Positions 52,143 through 60,524 of a stretch of DNA of 64,000 nt are shown piece after piece. This DNA comes from Micromonospora sp. WMMD1128 (GTDB taxonomy: Bacteria; Actinomycetota; Actinomycetes; Mycobacteriales; Micromonosporaceae), in assembly GCF_027497235.1 (NCBI RefSeq), contig NZ_CP114902.1:930001-994000 (forward strand). The letters run 5' to 3'. The notes under the pieces are model-generated. The model was given only the letters and a program-made list of their open reading frames with translations. It was not told the DNA's origin and did not search any database. Positions within the stretch are counted from its first letter, which is position 1. Each line of letters begins with the position of its first letter. The position numbers and the translations under genes are program-made.

Positions 52143-52976
52143 TTACGCGCGGCTCGCCAGCCACTCCAGGGCCGACCCGGCGTGCCGGAGCACGGAGATG
52201 TGCCCGTCGTCGGGGAAGCGGCGCAACTCGGCCGACGGGCACCGCCCGGCCAGCCACTGCGCGTGCGCCACCGGCGCGATGCCGTCGCGGTCGCCGTGCA
52301 GCAGCAGCACCGGCGGCGTGACCCGGGCCGGGTCGAAACCCCACGGCCGCACGTACGCCAGGTCGTCGTCGATCAGCCCGCCGGGGCCGGCCGCGACCGC
52401 CGGGCCGACCACGCTGTCGAACCAGGACCACTCGGCGTGCAGCGCGGCCAGGTCGGCGTCGGTGAACCCGGGGTCGTACTCGGCGTCGGAGGACTCGTGC
52501 GCCTCCTTCGCCGCGCGCCCCGCGGCGGCGGCGCGCAGCGACGCCACCCCGGACGGCACCATGCCGGCGAACCAGTCCAGCCCGGCCGCGTCGTAGGGCG
52601 CCAGCCCCGCGCCGGCCACCACCGCGACCACCCGGTCCGGCAGCAGCGCGCCGCAGGCCAGGGCGTGCGGGCCGCCGCCGGAGTGACCCATCACCGCGAA
52701 CCGGTCGAGGCCCAGCGCGTCGGCCGCCGCCGCCACGTCGGCCGCCGCCGACGCCACGTCGCGATCCGGCAGCGGGGTGGAGCCGCCGTAGCCGGGGCGG
52801 TCGTGCGACACCCAGCGCAGGCCGAGCCGGTCGGCGGCGGCGAACAGCGGCGCGGGCGGGGCGCCGACGTTCGGCGTGCCGTGGTGCCAGAACACGGGCA
52901 GCCGACCCGCCCCGCCGGTGTCGTAGACGTGCAGCGTGCGGCCGTCGGGCAGGCGAAGATCGGTCTCGGTCACCAT
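52143..52976 (-). CDS. Alpha/beta hydrolase
   Basis: A 277-residue alpha/beta-hydrolase-fold protein. Oxyanion loop WHHGTPN, nucleophile elbow MGHSGGG, Asp in HGDRDG and His in DDGHISV complete the triad. Family includes epoxide hydrolases and esterases; substrate unknown. ATG at 52976 in tandem with GTG. Just downstream of the two-component genes but on the same strand and 147 bases away. Confidence 0.9.
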   Translation of the reverse strand: MVTETDLRLPDGRTLHVYDTGGAGRLPVFWHHGTPNVGAPPAPLFAAADRLGLRWVSHDRPGYGGSTPLPDRDVASAAADVAAAADALGLDRFAVMGHSGGGPHALACGALLPDRVVAVVAGAGLAPYDAAGLDWFAGMVPSGVASLRAAAAGRAAKEAHESSDAEYDPGFTDADLAALHAEWSWFDSVVGPAVAAGPGGLIDDDLAYVRPWGFDPARVTPPVLLLHGDRDGIAPVAHAQWLAGRCPSAELRRFPDDGHISVLRHAGSALEWLASRA

Positions 52977-53079
52977 GGCCGGAGACTAGCCGTGGCACCC
53001 GACAATCCGGGTGCGGGCTCGGACATCCCGGCGACGGTCTCGGTGCCATAGTGAACGGGGTGACGGACGCGGACGGGGG

Positions 53080-53673
53080 ATGACGATGGTGGAACCGCGG
53101 GCCTTCTGGATCGACGAGAACTTCGACCGGGAGCACGGCGCCGGCGGGCGCGGGCGCTACGAGAACGAGGTGCTTCGGCGTACCGCCGAATTTGCCGACA
53201 CGTGGGGCGACATCGCCCCCGTCGCCTTCGCCGCGACCGCCTGGCGGCTGGCCACCGAGCTGTCACCCGGCTATGTCCGGTGGCACCGGCGGATCGTCTC
53301 GGCCACGTGCGCGCCGAGCCCGTGGGACGGCAGCCTGATCTGCACCGTGGCCGTGGTGTCCCGGTGGCCGGCCGAACTCACCTGGACCCGGCAGTGGCAG
53401 CGCGACCGGGGCTGGCGGGACTGGCCGCAGTTGTTCGGCCAGTACACGACGCCGACCGAGCAGGACCTGACGCGCAGCCCGCACCTGCGCGCGATGCTCC
53501 AGGTCGAGGCGCCGCTCCCGCTCGGGGACCTGCCACCGGCCCCCGACGGGCCGGACGACGCCGTGGCAGCGGCGGCGCGGCGGGCGGTCGTCGTGCTGGC
53601 GCGGGAACTCCACGAGCTGCTCGGGCCGGTGATCGGCCAACTGGAGGCCGGCGTGCCGGCGGACAGTGACTGA
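53080..53673 (+). CDS. Conserved hypothetical protein
   Basis: A 197-residue soluble protein of no recognised family. Notable segments: RRTAEFADTWGDIAPVAFA, ELSPGYVRWHRRIVSA, and a C-terminal helix (AAARRAVVVLARELHELLGP). ATG at 53080 or 53086; the second has GGGGG at a better distance. It overlaps the next gene by 8 bases, so the two are coupled. Confidence 0.7.
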   Translation: MTMVEPRAFWIDENFDREHGAGGRGRYENEVLRRTAEFADTWGDIAPVAFAATAWRLATELSPGYVRWHRRIVSATCAPSPWDGSLICTVAVVSRWPAELTWTRQWQRDRGWRDWPQLFGQYTTPTEQDLTRSPHLRAMLQVEAPLPLGDLPPAPDGPDDAVAAAARRAVVVLARELHELLGPVIGQLEAGVPADSD

Positions 53674-54385
53674 CGGGATGGCTCGCCACCACACCGTGGC
53701 CGCCGAACCGACGATGCTTCTCGTCCACAGTCCGCTCCTCACCTCGGCGACCTGGGACGCGCTGCGTCCGTACCTCGAAGCGGCCGGGTGGCGGGTGACG
53801 GTCCTGGACCTCCGCCCGTTGGTCGGGTCGCCCTCCTTCCACGCGGCGGCGTGCGCGGCGGCGGCCGGCATCATTCGGGGTACGCCCACGGTCGTCGTCG
53901 GCCACAGCCGTGCCGGTCCCTACCTGCCCGGCATCGCCGACGCGGTCGGTGGCGACCGGCTGGACGTCGTCTTCCTGGACGCCCGCCTGCCGCACCCGGG
54001 CACGAGCTGGCTGGGGTCGCTGCCGCCGGAGCAGGCCACGTGGCTGCGTGACCTGGCGGTGGCCGGCCGGCTGCCGACGTGGGACACCTGGTTTCCCACC
54101 GCCTCCACCGCCGACATCCTGCCCGACCCCGAGCAGCGGCGACGGGTGCTGCGCGACCTGCCCGAGCTGCCGTGGTCGGTGGTCTCCGAGGTGCTGCCCG
54201 CGCCGGGTCGGGCGTGGGACGCCGCCCGGCGCAGCTACCTGCGGTTGAGCGCCGGATACCAGTCCACGGCCGAGGAGGCGGCGGAGCGCGGATACCGGGT
54301 CCGGAGCGTGGACGCCGACCACCTGGCGATGGTCACCCGGCCCGCGATGGTGGCGGACCTGCTTCTGTCGGCGTTGCGGCCGTAG
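53666..54385 (+). CDS. Alpha/beta hydrolase-like protein
   Basis: A 239-residue protein with the nucleophile elbow VVGHSRAG at about residue 76-83 and His in DADHLAMV. The N-terminal TMLLVHSPLLTSATWDALRP fits the alpha/beta fold. An Asp in the third position is not certain. GTG at 53666 overlaps the previous stop by 8 bases. Possibly an esterase. Confidence 0.8.
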   Translation: MTDGMARHHTVAAEPTMLLVHSPLLTSATWDALRPYLEAAGWRVTVLDLRPLVGSPSFHAAACAAAAGIIRGTPTVVVGHSRAGPYLPGIADAVGGDRLDVVFLDARLPHPGTSWLGSLPPEQATWLRDLAVAGRLPTWDTWFPTASTADILPDPEQRRRVLRDLPELPWSVVSEVLPAPGRAWDAARRSYLRLSAGYQSTAEEAAERGYRVRSVDADHLAMVTRPAMVADLLLSALRP

Positions 54386-54457
54386 GCGTCGTCCTCGTGC
54401 TGACCGGGCTCGGGGTCGCGATAACCTGCCCGTTGGTCACGCAGTCCTTCTACGGGG

Positions 54458-54871
54458 ATGGGTTCGCTGATGGCGCTGTCGGCGGAAGACAAGTTGGCGA
54501 TCCACGAGCTGATAGCCCTGCACGGGCATCTCATGGACGCCGGCGAACTCGACAGGATGGACGAGCTGTTCACCGTCGACGTGGTCTACGACCTGACCGC
54601 CTTCGGAGCCGGCGAGCTGCACGGCTGTGCGGCCATCAAAGAAGCAGCCCTGGCCCTCGGGGACGGGAATCCGGTGGGCCACCACGTCACGAACGTCTAC
54701 GTGACCGAAGGCCCGGACGGCACCGTCCGGGCCACGTCGAAAGGGATCGGGGTCACGTCCGACGGATCGGTCGGCAGCGTGGTCTACGAGGACATCGTCC
54801 GCCGAGAGGTTGCGGGATGGCGGATCGCCTATCGGAAGGTGACACCCCGGCGGGTGCCGCTGCGACCGTGA
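54458..54871 (+). CDS. SnoaL-like (NTF2-fold) protein
   Basis: A 137-residue NTF2-fold protein with LAIHELIALHGHLMDAGELD, DELFTVDVVYDLTA and GHHVTNVYV. SnoaL-like members are cyclases, isomerases or enzyme-like binders. Starts are ATG at 54458 or 54470; both are close. No biosynthetic genes are around, so it is likely an isolated enzyme of unknown substrate. Confidence 0.85.
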   Translation: MGSLMALSAEDKLAIHELIALHGHLMDAGELDRMDELFTVDVVYDLTAFGAGELHGCAAIKEAALALGDGNPVGHHVTNVYVTEGPDGTVRATSKGIGVTSDGSVGSVVYEDIVRREVAGWRIAYRKVTPRRVPLRP

Positions 54872-54912
54872 CGGTTATCGCTTGCGCCGGTCCTTCCCTC
54901 GGATCGCGAAGC

Positions 54913-55110
54913 TCAGTCGCGGGTGCGGTCCTTGACGAACTCGACGAAGGAGCCCCACTGGGCGGCGGGGAAGGTCAGCGACGGGCCGGCGATGTCCTTG
55001 CTGTCGCGCACGCCCACGAGGCCCGGAAGGTTGTCGGCAACCTCGACGCAGGCACCCTCGTTCGCGCTGTAGCTGCTCTTGCGCCAGTGAGCCTTGGTCA
55101 TCTCAGTCAT
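54913..55110 (-). CDS. DUF397 protein
   Basis: A 65-residue DUF397 protein: WRKSSYSANEGACVEVADN, VGVRDSKDIAGPSLTFPAA and WGSFVEFVKDR are the family's standard motifs. Such proteins pair with XRE/DUF5753 regulators, probably as small antagonists that control their activity. It overlaps the regulator gene by 8 bases. Confidence 0.95.
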   Translation of the reverse strand: MTEMTKAHWRKSSYSANEGACVEVADNLPGLVGVRDSKDIAGPSLTFPAAQWGSFVEFVKDRTRD

Positions 55111-55981
55111 CGTAAGTCTCCTTGATCAGGGCGGCCACGAGATCCTCGGACGCGCGTTCATCCAGGGCAAGGCTCCACAGAGTCTCCCAGACCGAAGAGT
55201 ACGTCTCTACCTCGCTGGGACGGTCGAGGTAGATACTGCCGGTCAGGGATTCGCTGTAGACGGTGCTGGGCTCTGCGGGACGGGTGCCCTTCGCGGGGAA
55301 GTCAAGCATCACGAACGCGCCAGCGACGGACGCGCGGTGCGGGCCTACGGTCCTGGGCAGGACGCGGACTTTGATGTTTGTGGCCTGGGCAGCGTTGACC
55401 AGGTAGGCCAACTGGGCCCGCCAGGCTTCCACGTCGCTGATGGGGCGGTGAAGGACGGACTCGTCGACGATTGCTGCGAACTGAGGAGCTGCCGGGCTTT
55501 TTCGAGTCAGAAGCTTCTGTCGCTCCATGCGCAGGGCGACCTTTTGGGCCACCTCCGCTGGCGTACGACCGGGTTTAGTCTCGAAGACCGCGGACATGTA
55601 CTCGGGCGTCTGGATGAGCCCTGGGATCAGATTCGGTTCGTAGTGCCGGACATTGCAGGCCGCTGCTTCCAAGCCGACGTACAGCTCGAACCACGCAGGG
55701 ACCACTTCACCGTAGGCGTGCCACCAGCCTCGGCTCTTGCTCTCCCTGGCGAGTGAGACGAGGACTTCGGTCAGGTCCGCTGAGGTGCCGTAGAGCTGGC
55801 ACATCAGGTTCACGTCGTGGGTCCGGAGTGCTGTCTGGCCAGCCTCCAGGCGATACATCTTCGCCCGCGACCACTCCAGCGTCGTCGCCGCAGCCTCCAG
55901 ATTGATGCCGGCTTCCTCGCGTGCCTGCCTCAGCAGCCGCCCGAGTTGCCGCCGTGGGACGGAAGATCCCGTCTCGGCCAT
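55103..55981 (-). CDS. XRE-type regulator (DUF5753)
   Basis: A 292-residue regulator: N-terminal helix-turn-helix (RQLGRLLRQAREEAGINLEA) and C-terminal DUF5753 domain (RHYEPNLIPGLIQTPEYMSA, DFPAKGTRPAEPSTVYSES). WhiJ-like proteins of this type control development and secondary metabolism, working with a linked DUF397 protein. ATG at 55981, after GGGGGG; a second ATG at 55999 is possible. Divergent from the small genes at 56160. Confidence 0.94.
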   Translation of the reverse strand: MAETGSSVPRRQLGRLLRQAREEAGINLEAAATTLEWSRAKMYRLEAGQTALRTHDVNLMCQLYGTSADLTEVLVSLARESKSRGWWHAYGEVVPAWFELYVGLEAAACNVRHYEPNLIPGLIQTPEYMSAVFETKPGRTPAEVAQKVALRMERQKLLTRKSPAAPQFAAIVDESVLHRPISDVEAWRAQLAYLVNAAQATNIKVRVLPRTVGPHRASVAGAFVMLDFPAKGTRPAEPSTVYSESLTGSIYLDRPSEVETYSSVWETLWSLALDERASEDLVAALIKETYDD

Positions 55982-56159
55982 CTGGCCCCCCAATCTCACC
56001 TCAGATGCCTGTCTGTCTCATTCCAGCCACCTTGCACGCGCGCATGGCACGCCGTCAATCTTTTCCCTCGAATCGCTGGGTGAGACGTTGCAGATGGGAG
56101 CTGCGTGGCCCCACGTTGGCTGCTGGACGAGGTGGCCGACGAATCCCCGGAGGTGCGCG

Positions 56160-56369
56160 ATGCCCCGCTGGAAGTGGTTCCAACGCAGCAACGAACCGGT
56201 CGATGTGGTGCAACGACCGATCACGAACGAACGCCCTCGTGTGGCCGACGAGATCGGCAACCGGAACGGCGAGGCCCAAGTCCTGCCGATGGTCCGGCCC
56301 GCAGCGAACAAGGCCTCCCAGGTGCGGTCAGGTCGCAGCCAGAAACGTCCTAACGGCGGCGGGTCGTGA
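56160..56369 (+). CDS. Small Trp-rich basic hypothetical protein
   Basis: A 69-residue protein (MPRWKWFQRSNEPVDVV, then a charged low-complexity end). The ATG at 56160 follows GGAGG by 6 bases. The stop overlaps the next start (GTGA), forming the first gene of a three-gene coupled set. No known family. Confidence 0.65.
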   Translation: MPRWKWFQRSNEPVDVVQRPITNERPRVADEIGNRNGEAQVLPMVRPAANKASQVRSGRSQKRPNGGGS

Positions 56370-56533
56370 AGCCCGACACGCCCTTCCTGGTGGCGCTGTC
56401 CTGGGCCATCATCGACTACCACGTCGCGTACACCTGCTCGCGTTGTCGTCCCTACGGCTGGTGTCCGCGCGTCGTCGTCGCACGCGCCCGCATCCGCGCC
56501 TGGCGCAAGGTCTGCGACCAGTGGCGACCCTGA
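56366..56533 (+). CDS. Small Cys-motif hypothetical protein
   Basis: A 55-residue protein from GTG 56366 to TGA 56533, ending DQWRP. A CSRCRPYGWC segment (C-x2-C-x5-C) suggests zinc binding. Too short to be found as a long open frame. It overlaps the previous gene by 4 bases and the next one by 13, so the three are translated together. Confidence 0.65.
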   Translation: MKPDTPFLVALSWAIIDYHVAYTCSRCRPYGWCPRVVVARARIRAWRKVCDQWRP

Positions 56534-56793
56534 AGGCCGGCGACCTGCTGCACATCACGCGAGCTGCCAGCCCTCAGTTCGTGAAGTCGTTCCACTTCCG
56601 CGTCATCCGCGTCCTGGACTGGACGACCTTCGACGGCTGGATCTGGCTGGAGGGATACCAGCTCGATGCGCGAGGCGATGCTGTGGCCCGGCGCTCGATC
56701 TTCGTGATGCAGAGCGGCTTGACGGCGGTCGAGCGACACCTGTGCGCCCGGCAGGATTCGAACCTGCGGCCTCGGGCTCGGGCTCGGAGGTAG
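56521..56793 (+). CDS. Small hypothetical protein with tRNA-derived C-terminus
   Basis: A 90-residue protein from GTG 56521. The N-terminal MATLKAGDLLHITRAASPQF and DWTTFDGWIWLEGYQL define a Micromonosporaceae-type small family of unknown function. The last 19 residues, including ARQDSNLRP, are translated from a copy of a tRNA-Arg 3' end (56741-56772), so the gene's native C-terminus has been replaced or extended. Confidence 0.7.
   Translation: MATLKAGDLLHITRAASPQFVKSFHFRVIRVLDWTTFDGWIWLEGYQLDARGDAVARRSIFVMQSGLTAVERHLCARQDSNLRPRARARR
56741..56772. repeat. Duplicated tRNA-Arg 3' end (attachment-site candidate)
   Basis: These 32 bases are identical to 57738-57769, which is the 3' part of the tRNA-Arg gene. 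The match continues with one mismatch (C/T) then GGG. Same orientation, 997 bases apart. A direct repeat of a tRNA 3' end is the classic trace of site-specific integration. Confidence 0.85.
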
Positions 56794-56890
56794 ATCGCGG
56801 ATGGCTGGTCGGAGGGCTTCGCTCCTGGTCAGTTGTCCGTCGATGTCGAGGGCGTCGGCGTCAGCCGGTGATCTGGCTGTACCGACCGCT

Positions 56891-57577
56891 CTACTCGGCC
56901 GGCTCCATGACCTTCGACGGCGCTCGAAGTGTGGCGGGCAGGTCGCCCAGGGTGGCGAAAGCCGGCCCACCCCAGCCCGGATCGGTGTCCTTGTGCTCCG
57001 TGGTGCGGAAGACGGTCATACCGACCGCTGCCGCCCCGGCCAACTCGCCATCCGCGCCGTCGCCGACAAAGACGCACTCCGCCGGCTCGACCCCCAGGCG
57101 TTCGGCGGCAAGGTGATAGATCGCCGGGTCGGGCTTGGCCAGCCCGACATCGCAGGAGAAGATCGCGACCTCGAACCGCCCGGAGAGCGGACTCTGCGAC
57201 CATGACTCGGAAGTGTCCGAGGTGGCGTTGCTGATGAGGGCCAGCGGATGCCCGTCGCGGCGTAGCGCGTCGAGCACGTCCAGGGTGGCGGTGGAGACGC
57301 TGTCCAGCACTCGGCGTCCGAGGGCTCGCCGGTGCTCACCGGCCCGGGCCACCTGTTCGTTCGTCGGTGTGCCGCCGAGGCGTCCGGCGAGGACGCGGAT
57401 GGTCTCCTCCACGTCCCACCGGACCAGCCGGTCCCGCCAGCTGGCGTGGTACGCGGCGACCAGTTCGGCCGGAGCCACGTCGACCATGACCGCCATTTCG
57501 CCGACCACCCGATCGCGCTCCTCGTCAGCCCCGTGGATCAAGGTATGGAAGAGGTCGAAGATCACCGGTCGAGACAT
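56891..57577 (-). CDS. HAD-family hydrolase
   Basis: A 228-residue HAD phosphatase-like protein. Motif I is FDLFHTL (residues about 7-13; second Asp of DxD replaced by Phe), motif II ISNATS, motif III K in GLAKPDP and motif IV GDGADGELAGA. The nucleophile Asp is intact but the general-acid position is changed, as in haloacid-dehalogenase-like members. Substrate unknown. It is the only full gene between the duplicated tRNA ends. Confidence 0.9.
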   Translation of the reverse strand: MSRPVIFDLFHTLIHGADEERDRVVGEMAVMVDVAPAELVAAYHASWRDRLVRWDVEETIRVLAGRLGGTPTNEQVARAGEHRRALGRRVLDSVSTATLDVLDALRRDGHPLALISNATSDTSESWSQSPLSGRFEVAIFSCDVGLAKPDPAIYHLAAERLGVEPAECVFVGDGADGELAGAAAVGMTVFRTTEHKDTDPGWGGPAFATLGDLPATLRAPSKVMEPAE

Positions 57578-57739
57578 CTCGGCATCCTACTGAGATCGTC
57601 ACCGCTGTCACCGGGCTTGCCGTCTGTCTGCCGCCGACCCGCACACCGTGAAGCGCCCACAGGACTGGAACGGCCTCGTTACCCTGGTCTGCCCGGCTCT
57701 GCGTGGGAGTGGAAAGCCGCTGACCTGTGCTGATGAATG

Positions 57740-57812
57740 TGCGCCCGGCAGGATTCGAACCTGCGGCCTTGGGATTAGAAGTCCCCTGCTCTATCCGCTG
57801 AGCTACGGGCGC
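57740..57812 (-). tRNA. tRNA-Arg (anticodon TCT)
   Basis: Minus-strand cloverleaf of 73 nt. Acceptor GCGCCCG/CGGGCGC, D-arm GCTC AGCGGATA GAGC, anticodon loop CTTCTAA (TCT, reading AGA), T-arm GCAGG TTCGAAT CCTGC. CCA is not encoded. Its 3' part is duplicated at 56741. The first anticodon-stem pair is a G-A mismatch. Confidence 0.95.
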
Positions 57813-57981
57813 GCGTCGACGATCGTCGCGCCAAGAGGGTACCGCCGGCTCCGGCCCGGTCGCGGGTACGGGTCGGCGCGTCCGCGTCGCCCGCCAGCGT
57901 CCCACGCCGGGGTTCCGCCCGGCATCTGAGTTCCGGCGGGTCCCGGGCCGGCGGTCACAGCCCGGTCCGTACCCTCGTCGG

Positions 57982-58707
57982 ATGCTGCTCGACCAGGAAA
58001 CCGAAAACGAGATCGTCTTCGAGCTGTGCCAGCACCTCGGACGGTCGATTCTGCCGCTCGCCGGCTCGGCGCGACCCGGTGCGCCGGCCGGCACAGTCGG
58101 TACCGCCTTCTTCTACAGCGAGCTTGTCGGCACCGCCGACGACGGGGAACTCGCGCACGAGTGGCTGCTCACCGCCGACGCGCTGACCGACGGGGAGTAC
58201 GGGGAGATCGGGCTGCGGCCCAGCGTCACCGAGCCGGCCGAGGGGGCGGACGAGCCGATCGAGCTGCCCGGTTTCGCCGACTACTGGCTGCACCTGCCGG
58301 AGCTGGGGGTGGCCGCGATGCCCACCGGCGGGCTGCACGGCTACGCCGACGACCGGGGCTGGCAGTGGCGTACCCAGCAGGTGACCGAGGCGTTGGCCGC
58401 GCCGGCCGACGCGGTCGCCCGGATCGGCGCGGCGCCGGGCTCGGCGTTCGTGCTGGCCCTGGGCGTGGGCGGGGACGGGTCGCGGCCGTTGGAGGCGGTG
58501 GTCGAGCGGGTCGCCCGGGACGGCGACGGGACGCGGGTCACCACCGAGCTGCCGGCCGGGTACGTGGGCGCGCCGGTGTTCACGGTCGAGGCCGGGCCGG
58601 ACGGCGCACCGACGCCGCGCTGCCTCGGTGTGCTGCTGCCGGCCCGCGACGGCGCTCATCCAATCGCCACGTTCGACCGGATCCGGTCGGCGCTCGCCGA
58701 GGTCTGA
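57982..58707 (+). CDS. Chymotrypsin-fold-like hypothetical protein, probably inactive
   Basis: A 241-residue soluble protein. GTAFFYSELVG followed by EWLLTADAL resembles the beta-barrel start of V8/trypsin-like proteases, where WLVTNAHVL is expected; the His is lost. GYVGAPVF stands where G-x-S-G-x-P-V is expected, so the Ser is replaced. No signal peptide. Probably a pseudoprotease or a coincidental beta fold. Its stop lies in palindromic repeat copy C. Confidence 0.65.
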   Translation: MLLDQETENEIVFELCQHLGRSILPLAGSARPGAPAGTVGTAFFYSELVGTADDGELAHEWLLTADALTDGEYGEIGLRPSVTEPAEGADEPIELPGFADYWLHLPELGVAAMPTGGLHGYADDRGWQWRTQQVTEALAAPADAVARIGAAPGSAFVLALGVGGDGSRPLEAVVERVARDGDGTRVTTELPAGYVGAPVFTVEAGPDGAPTPRCLGVLLPARDGAHPIATFDRIRSALAEV

Positions 58708-58759
58708 AAGGAGGGGGCCCTTGTTAACGCCTCCGGTAGAGAAGGGGCCCCTTCTCACC
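58707..58759 (+). repeat. Intergenic palindromic repeat, copy C
   Basis: AAAGGAGGGGGCCCTTGTT, then AACGCCTCCGGTAGAG and a diverged second half-unit (AAGGGGCCCCTTCTC). Same order as copies A and D. Begins at the last base of the preceding stop codon. Confidence 0.88.
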
Positions 58760-58890
58760 ACCACCGGCGGATGACGGCCGGCAGCGGCCTGCCGCAGAGC
58801 GACGCCGCGTCGACCGACGGCGACCCGGCGCCGAGCGACCCGAGATGGTGGCCCGCGCGGCGGCGAAGGGGTGACGGCGGGACTGTCGGC

Positions 58891-59922
58891 TCAGCCTTCG
58901 GCGGTGGCGGTGGCGGTGGCTGGCTCGTCGGCCGGCTGGCGTGAGGCCGGGGGCGTGGGCTGCGGGTCGGTCGGGCCGGCGCGGAGGAAACCCTCCGCCC
59001 ACCGTCCGACCTCCACGAACACCTTCTCGCGTACGGCGGGACTGGACAGCGTCAGGTCGTGCAGCCCGCCGTCGAAGCGGGCCAGGGTGACGTGCCGGCC
59101 GAGCCGGGGCGCCCAGCGCACCATGTGCTCCACGTCGAGCACCGCGTCGGCGCCGGTGGCGCTGTCGTGCCACTTCGTGCCCCGGAAACTGCGGGTGGAG
59201 CAGGCCAGCAGCACCGGCACCTCGATGTCGAGCCCGGCCCGCAGCCGGCGCTGACCGGTGCGGATCGCGTCCAGCCAGCCGACCCGGACCGGGAACCCGG
59301 CGAGCGGCTTCCACGCCAGGTCGTACCGCCACTCGCCCCGGTGGTCGGCGTGCAGGCTCTCGCCGTACACCGTGCCCAGGCCGAACGGCAGGATGCGTTG
59401 CGGCGCCCGACGGCCCAGGCGGGAGACGGCGGCGGCGAGGGGTCGACGGACCAGCCAGGGAGCGTTGATGTCGAAGAAGGGACTGTTCAGCACGATGCCG
59501 TCGACCAGGCCGGCCTCGCGGCGGGCGTGCGCCCAGAGCGAGATGATCAGGCCGCCGGTGGAGTGGCCCATGGCGAGCAGCGTCTCGTGTCCCTCGTCGG
59601 CGCGGATGATCTCGGCGGCGGCGTCCAGCTCCGGGAAGTAGTCGCTGAGGTCGCGGCAGAAGTTCGGGGTCTGGTGCGGGAGCAGGCTACGGCCATACTT
59701 GCGCAGGTCGAGGGCGTAGAAGTCCCAGCCGCGCTCGGCGAAGAAATCGGCCACGTGGGTCTGGAAGAAGTAGTCGACGAAGCCGTGCACGTAGAGCACG
59801 GCGCGGCCGGTCGGGCGGTCGGCGCGCCGGCGGACCAGCGTCGCGACCACCGGCCCCTCGTCGTCGGTGCCCAGCTCGATCGTCCGCCGCTCGTAGGGCG
59901 CTCCCAGCACGTCCGGTTCCAC
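58891..59922 (-). CDS. Lysophospholipase-type alpha/beta hydrolase
   Basis: A 343-residue serine-aminopeptidase/monoglyceride-lipase-like hydrolase. LYVHGFVDYFFQ (oxyanion), MGHSTGG (nucleophile Ser) and FDGGLHDL (His) are present. The C-terminal 25 residues are Pro/Ala/Thr-rich. No signal peptide. The start ATG at 59922 precedes the first conserved strand. Likely acts on lipids or esters. Confidence 0.9.
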   Translation of the reverse strand: MEPDVLGAPYERRTIELGTDDEGPVVATLVRRRADRPTGRAVLYVHGFVDYFFQTHVADFFAERGWDFYALDLRKYGRSLLPHQTPNFCRDLSDYFPELDAAAEIIRADEGHETLLAMGHSTGGLIISLWAHARREAGLVDGIVLNSPFFDINAPWLVRRPLAAAVSRLGRRAPQRILPFGLGTVYGESLHADHRGEWRYDLAWKPLAGFPVRVGWLDAIRTGQRRLRAGLDIEVPVLLACSTRSFRGTKWHDSATGADAVLDVEHMVRWAPRLGRHVTLARFDGGLHDLTLSSPAVREKVFVEVGRWAEGFLRAGPTDPQPTPPASRQPADEPATATATAEG

Positions 59923-59964
59923 GACCGCGACGGTACGCCGCCAAGCTACCCGGCGGTAGGGGTG

Positions 59965-60043
59965 TAAGGAGGGGGCCCTTGTTAACGCATTCGGTAGAGG
60001 CGGGGGCCCCGCTTAACACTGACGGTTAAGCGGGGCCCCCGCC
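59965..60043. repeat. Intergenic palindromic repeat, copy D, with intact hairpin
   Basis: Starts TAAGGAGGGGGCCCTTGTTA and continues to GGCGGGGGCCCCGCTTAA (59999-60016), which pairs perfectly with 60026-60043 across a 9-base loop. This intact 18-bp stem is the model for the one split by the IS at 14260. It ends 31 bases before another terminator. Confidence 0.9.
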
Positions 60044-60070
60044 TAACACAGGTGAGTCGGCCGCGTGGGA

Positions 60071-60101
60071 CCCCCGCCCGCCGGCACCGTGCGGGCGGGG
60101 G
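60071..60101. terminator. GC hairpin terminator
   Basis: Arms CCCCCGCCCGC and GCGGGCGGGGG with a 9-base loop, just downstream of the HPF-like gene stop. Confidence 0.8.
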
Positions 60102-60113
60102 CGTACGGGGAAC

Positions 60114-60524
60114 TCAGGCGGTCTCGGCGTCCTGGCGCAGCGCGTCCTCGATCGGGACGGCCGGGGGCTGCTCCGTGGGGCGCAGGTGCTTGTTGTTGCG
60201 CGGCTCCTGCCGGGTCTTCGAGTCGTTGAGCTTGCGGCGCAGGTCGTCCCGGACGTCGTTGAGCGCGGCGTGCAGATCCTCCTCGGTCGAGGTGGTGACG
60301 ATCTTCTGCCGACCGGCGACCCAGCACTCCAGGGTCACCTTCTGGCCCCGGGCCTCGCGGTCCTTGACGGTCACCTCAAGCTCGGTGGCGTCGGCGTGGA
60401 AGCTGGCGAGCCGCGCGTCCAGGGTCGCGAACTGCTCGGCGATCCAGTTCCGGTCGCCCTGGGAGAACCCGGCACCGACCCGCAGGCACTCGGCCACGGT
60501 CGCGGGGTTCGCCACGGCGCTCAT
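60114..60524 (-). CDS. HPF/RaiA-like ribosome-associated protein
   Basis: A 136-residue protein whose middle (LASFHADATELEVTVKDRE, then GQKVTLECWVAGRQKIVTTS) has the beta-alpha-beta-beta-beta-alpha pattern of HPF/RaiA ribosome hibernation factors, with basic residues for rRNA contact. The C-terminal HPF extension is absent, so it is the short form. ATG at 60524 has GAGG before it; another ATG at 60584 would add 20 residues without a ribosome site. Confidence 0.8.
   Translation of the reverse strand: MSAVANPATVAECLRVGAGFSQGDRNWIAEQFATLDARLASFHADATELEVTVKDREARGQKVTLECWVAGRQKIVTTSTEEDLHAALNDVRDDLRRKLNDSKTRQEPRNNKHLRPTEQPPAVPIEDALRQDAETA

Noticed and set aside
56018..56422. Leftward open frame under the small genes
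   Set aside because: It lacks a ribosome site and domain, and the plus-strand frames have ordered overlaps and start signals.
54913..57812. Intact prophage or integrative conjugative element at tRNA-Arg
   Set aside because: No integrase, replication or transfer gene is present; only the att-like repeat, regulators and small genes remain.
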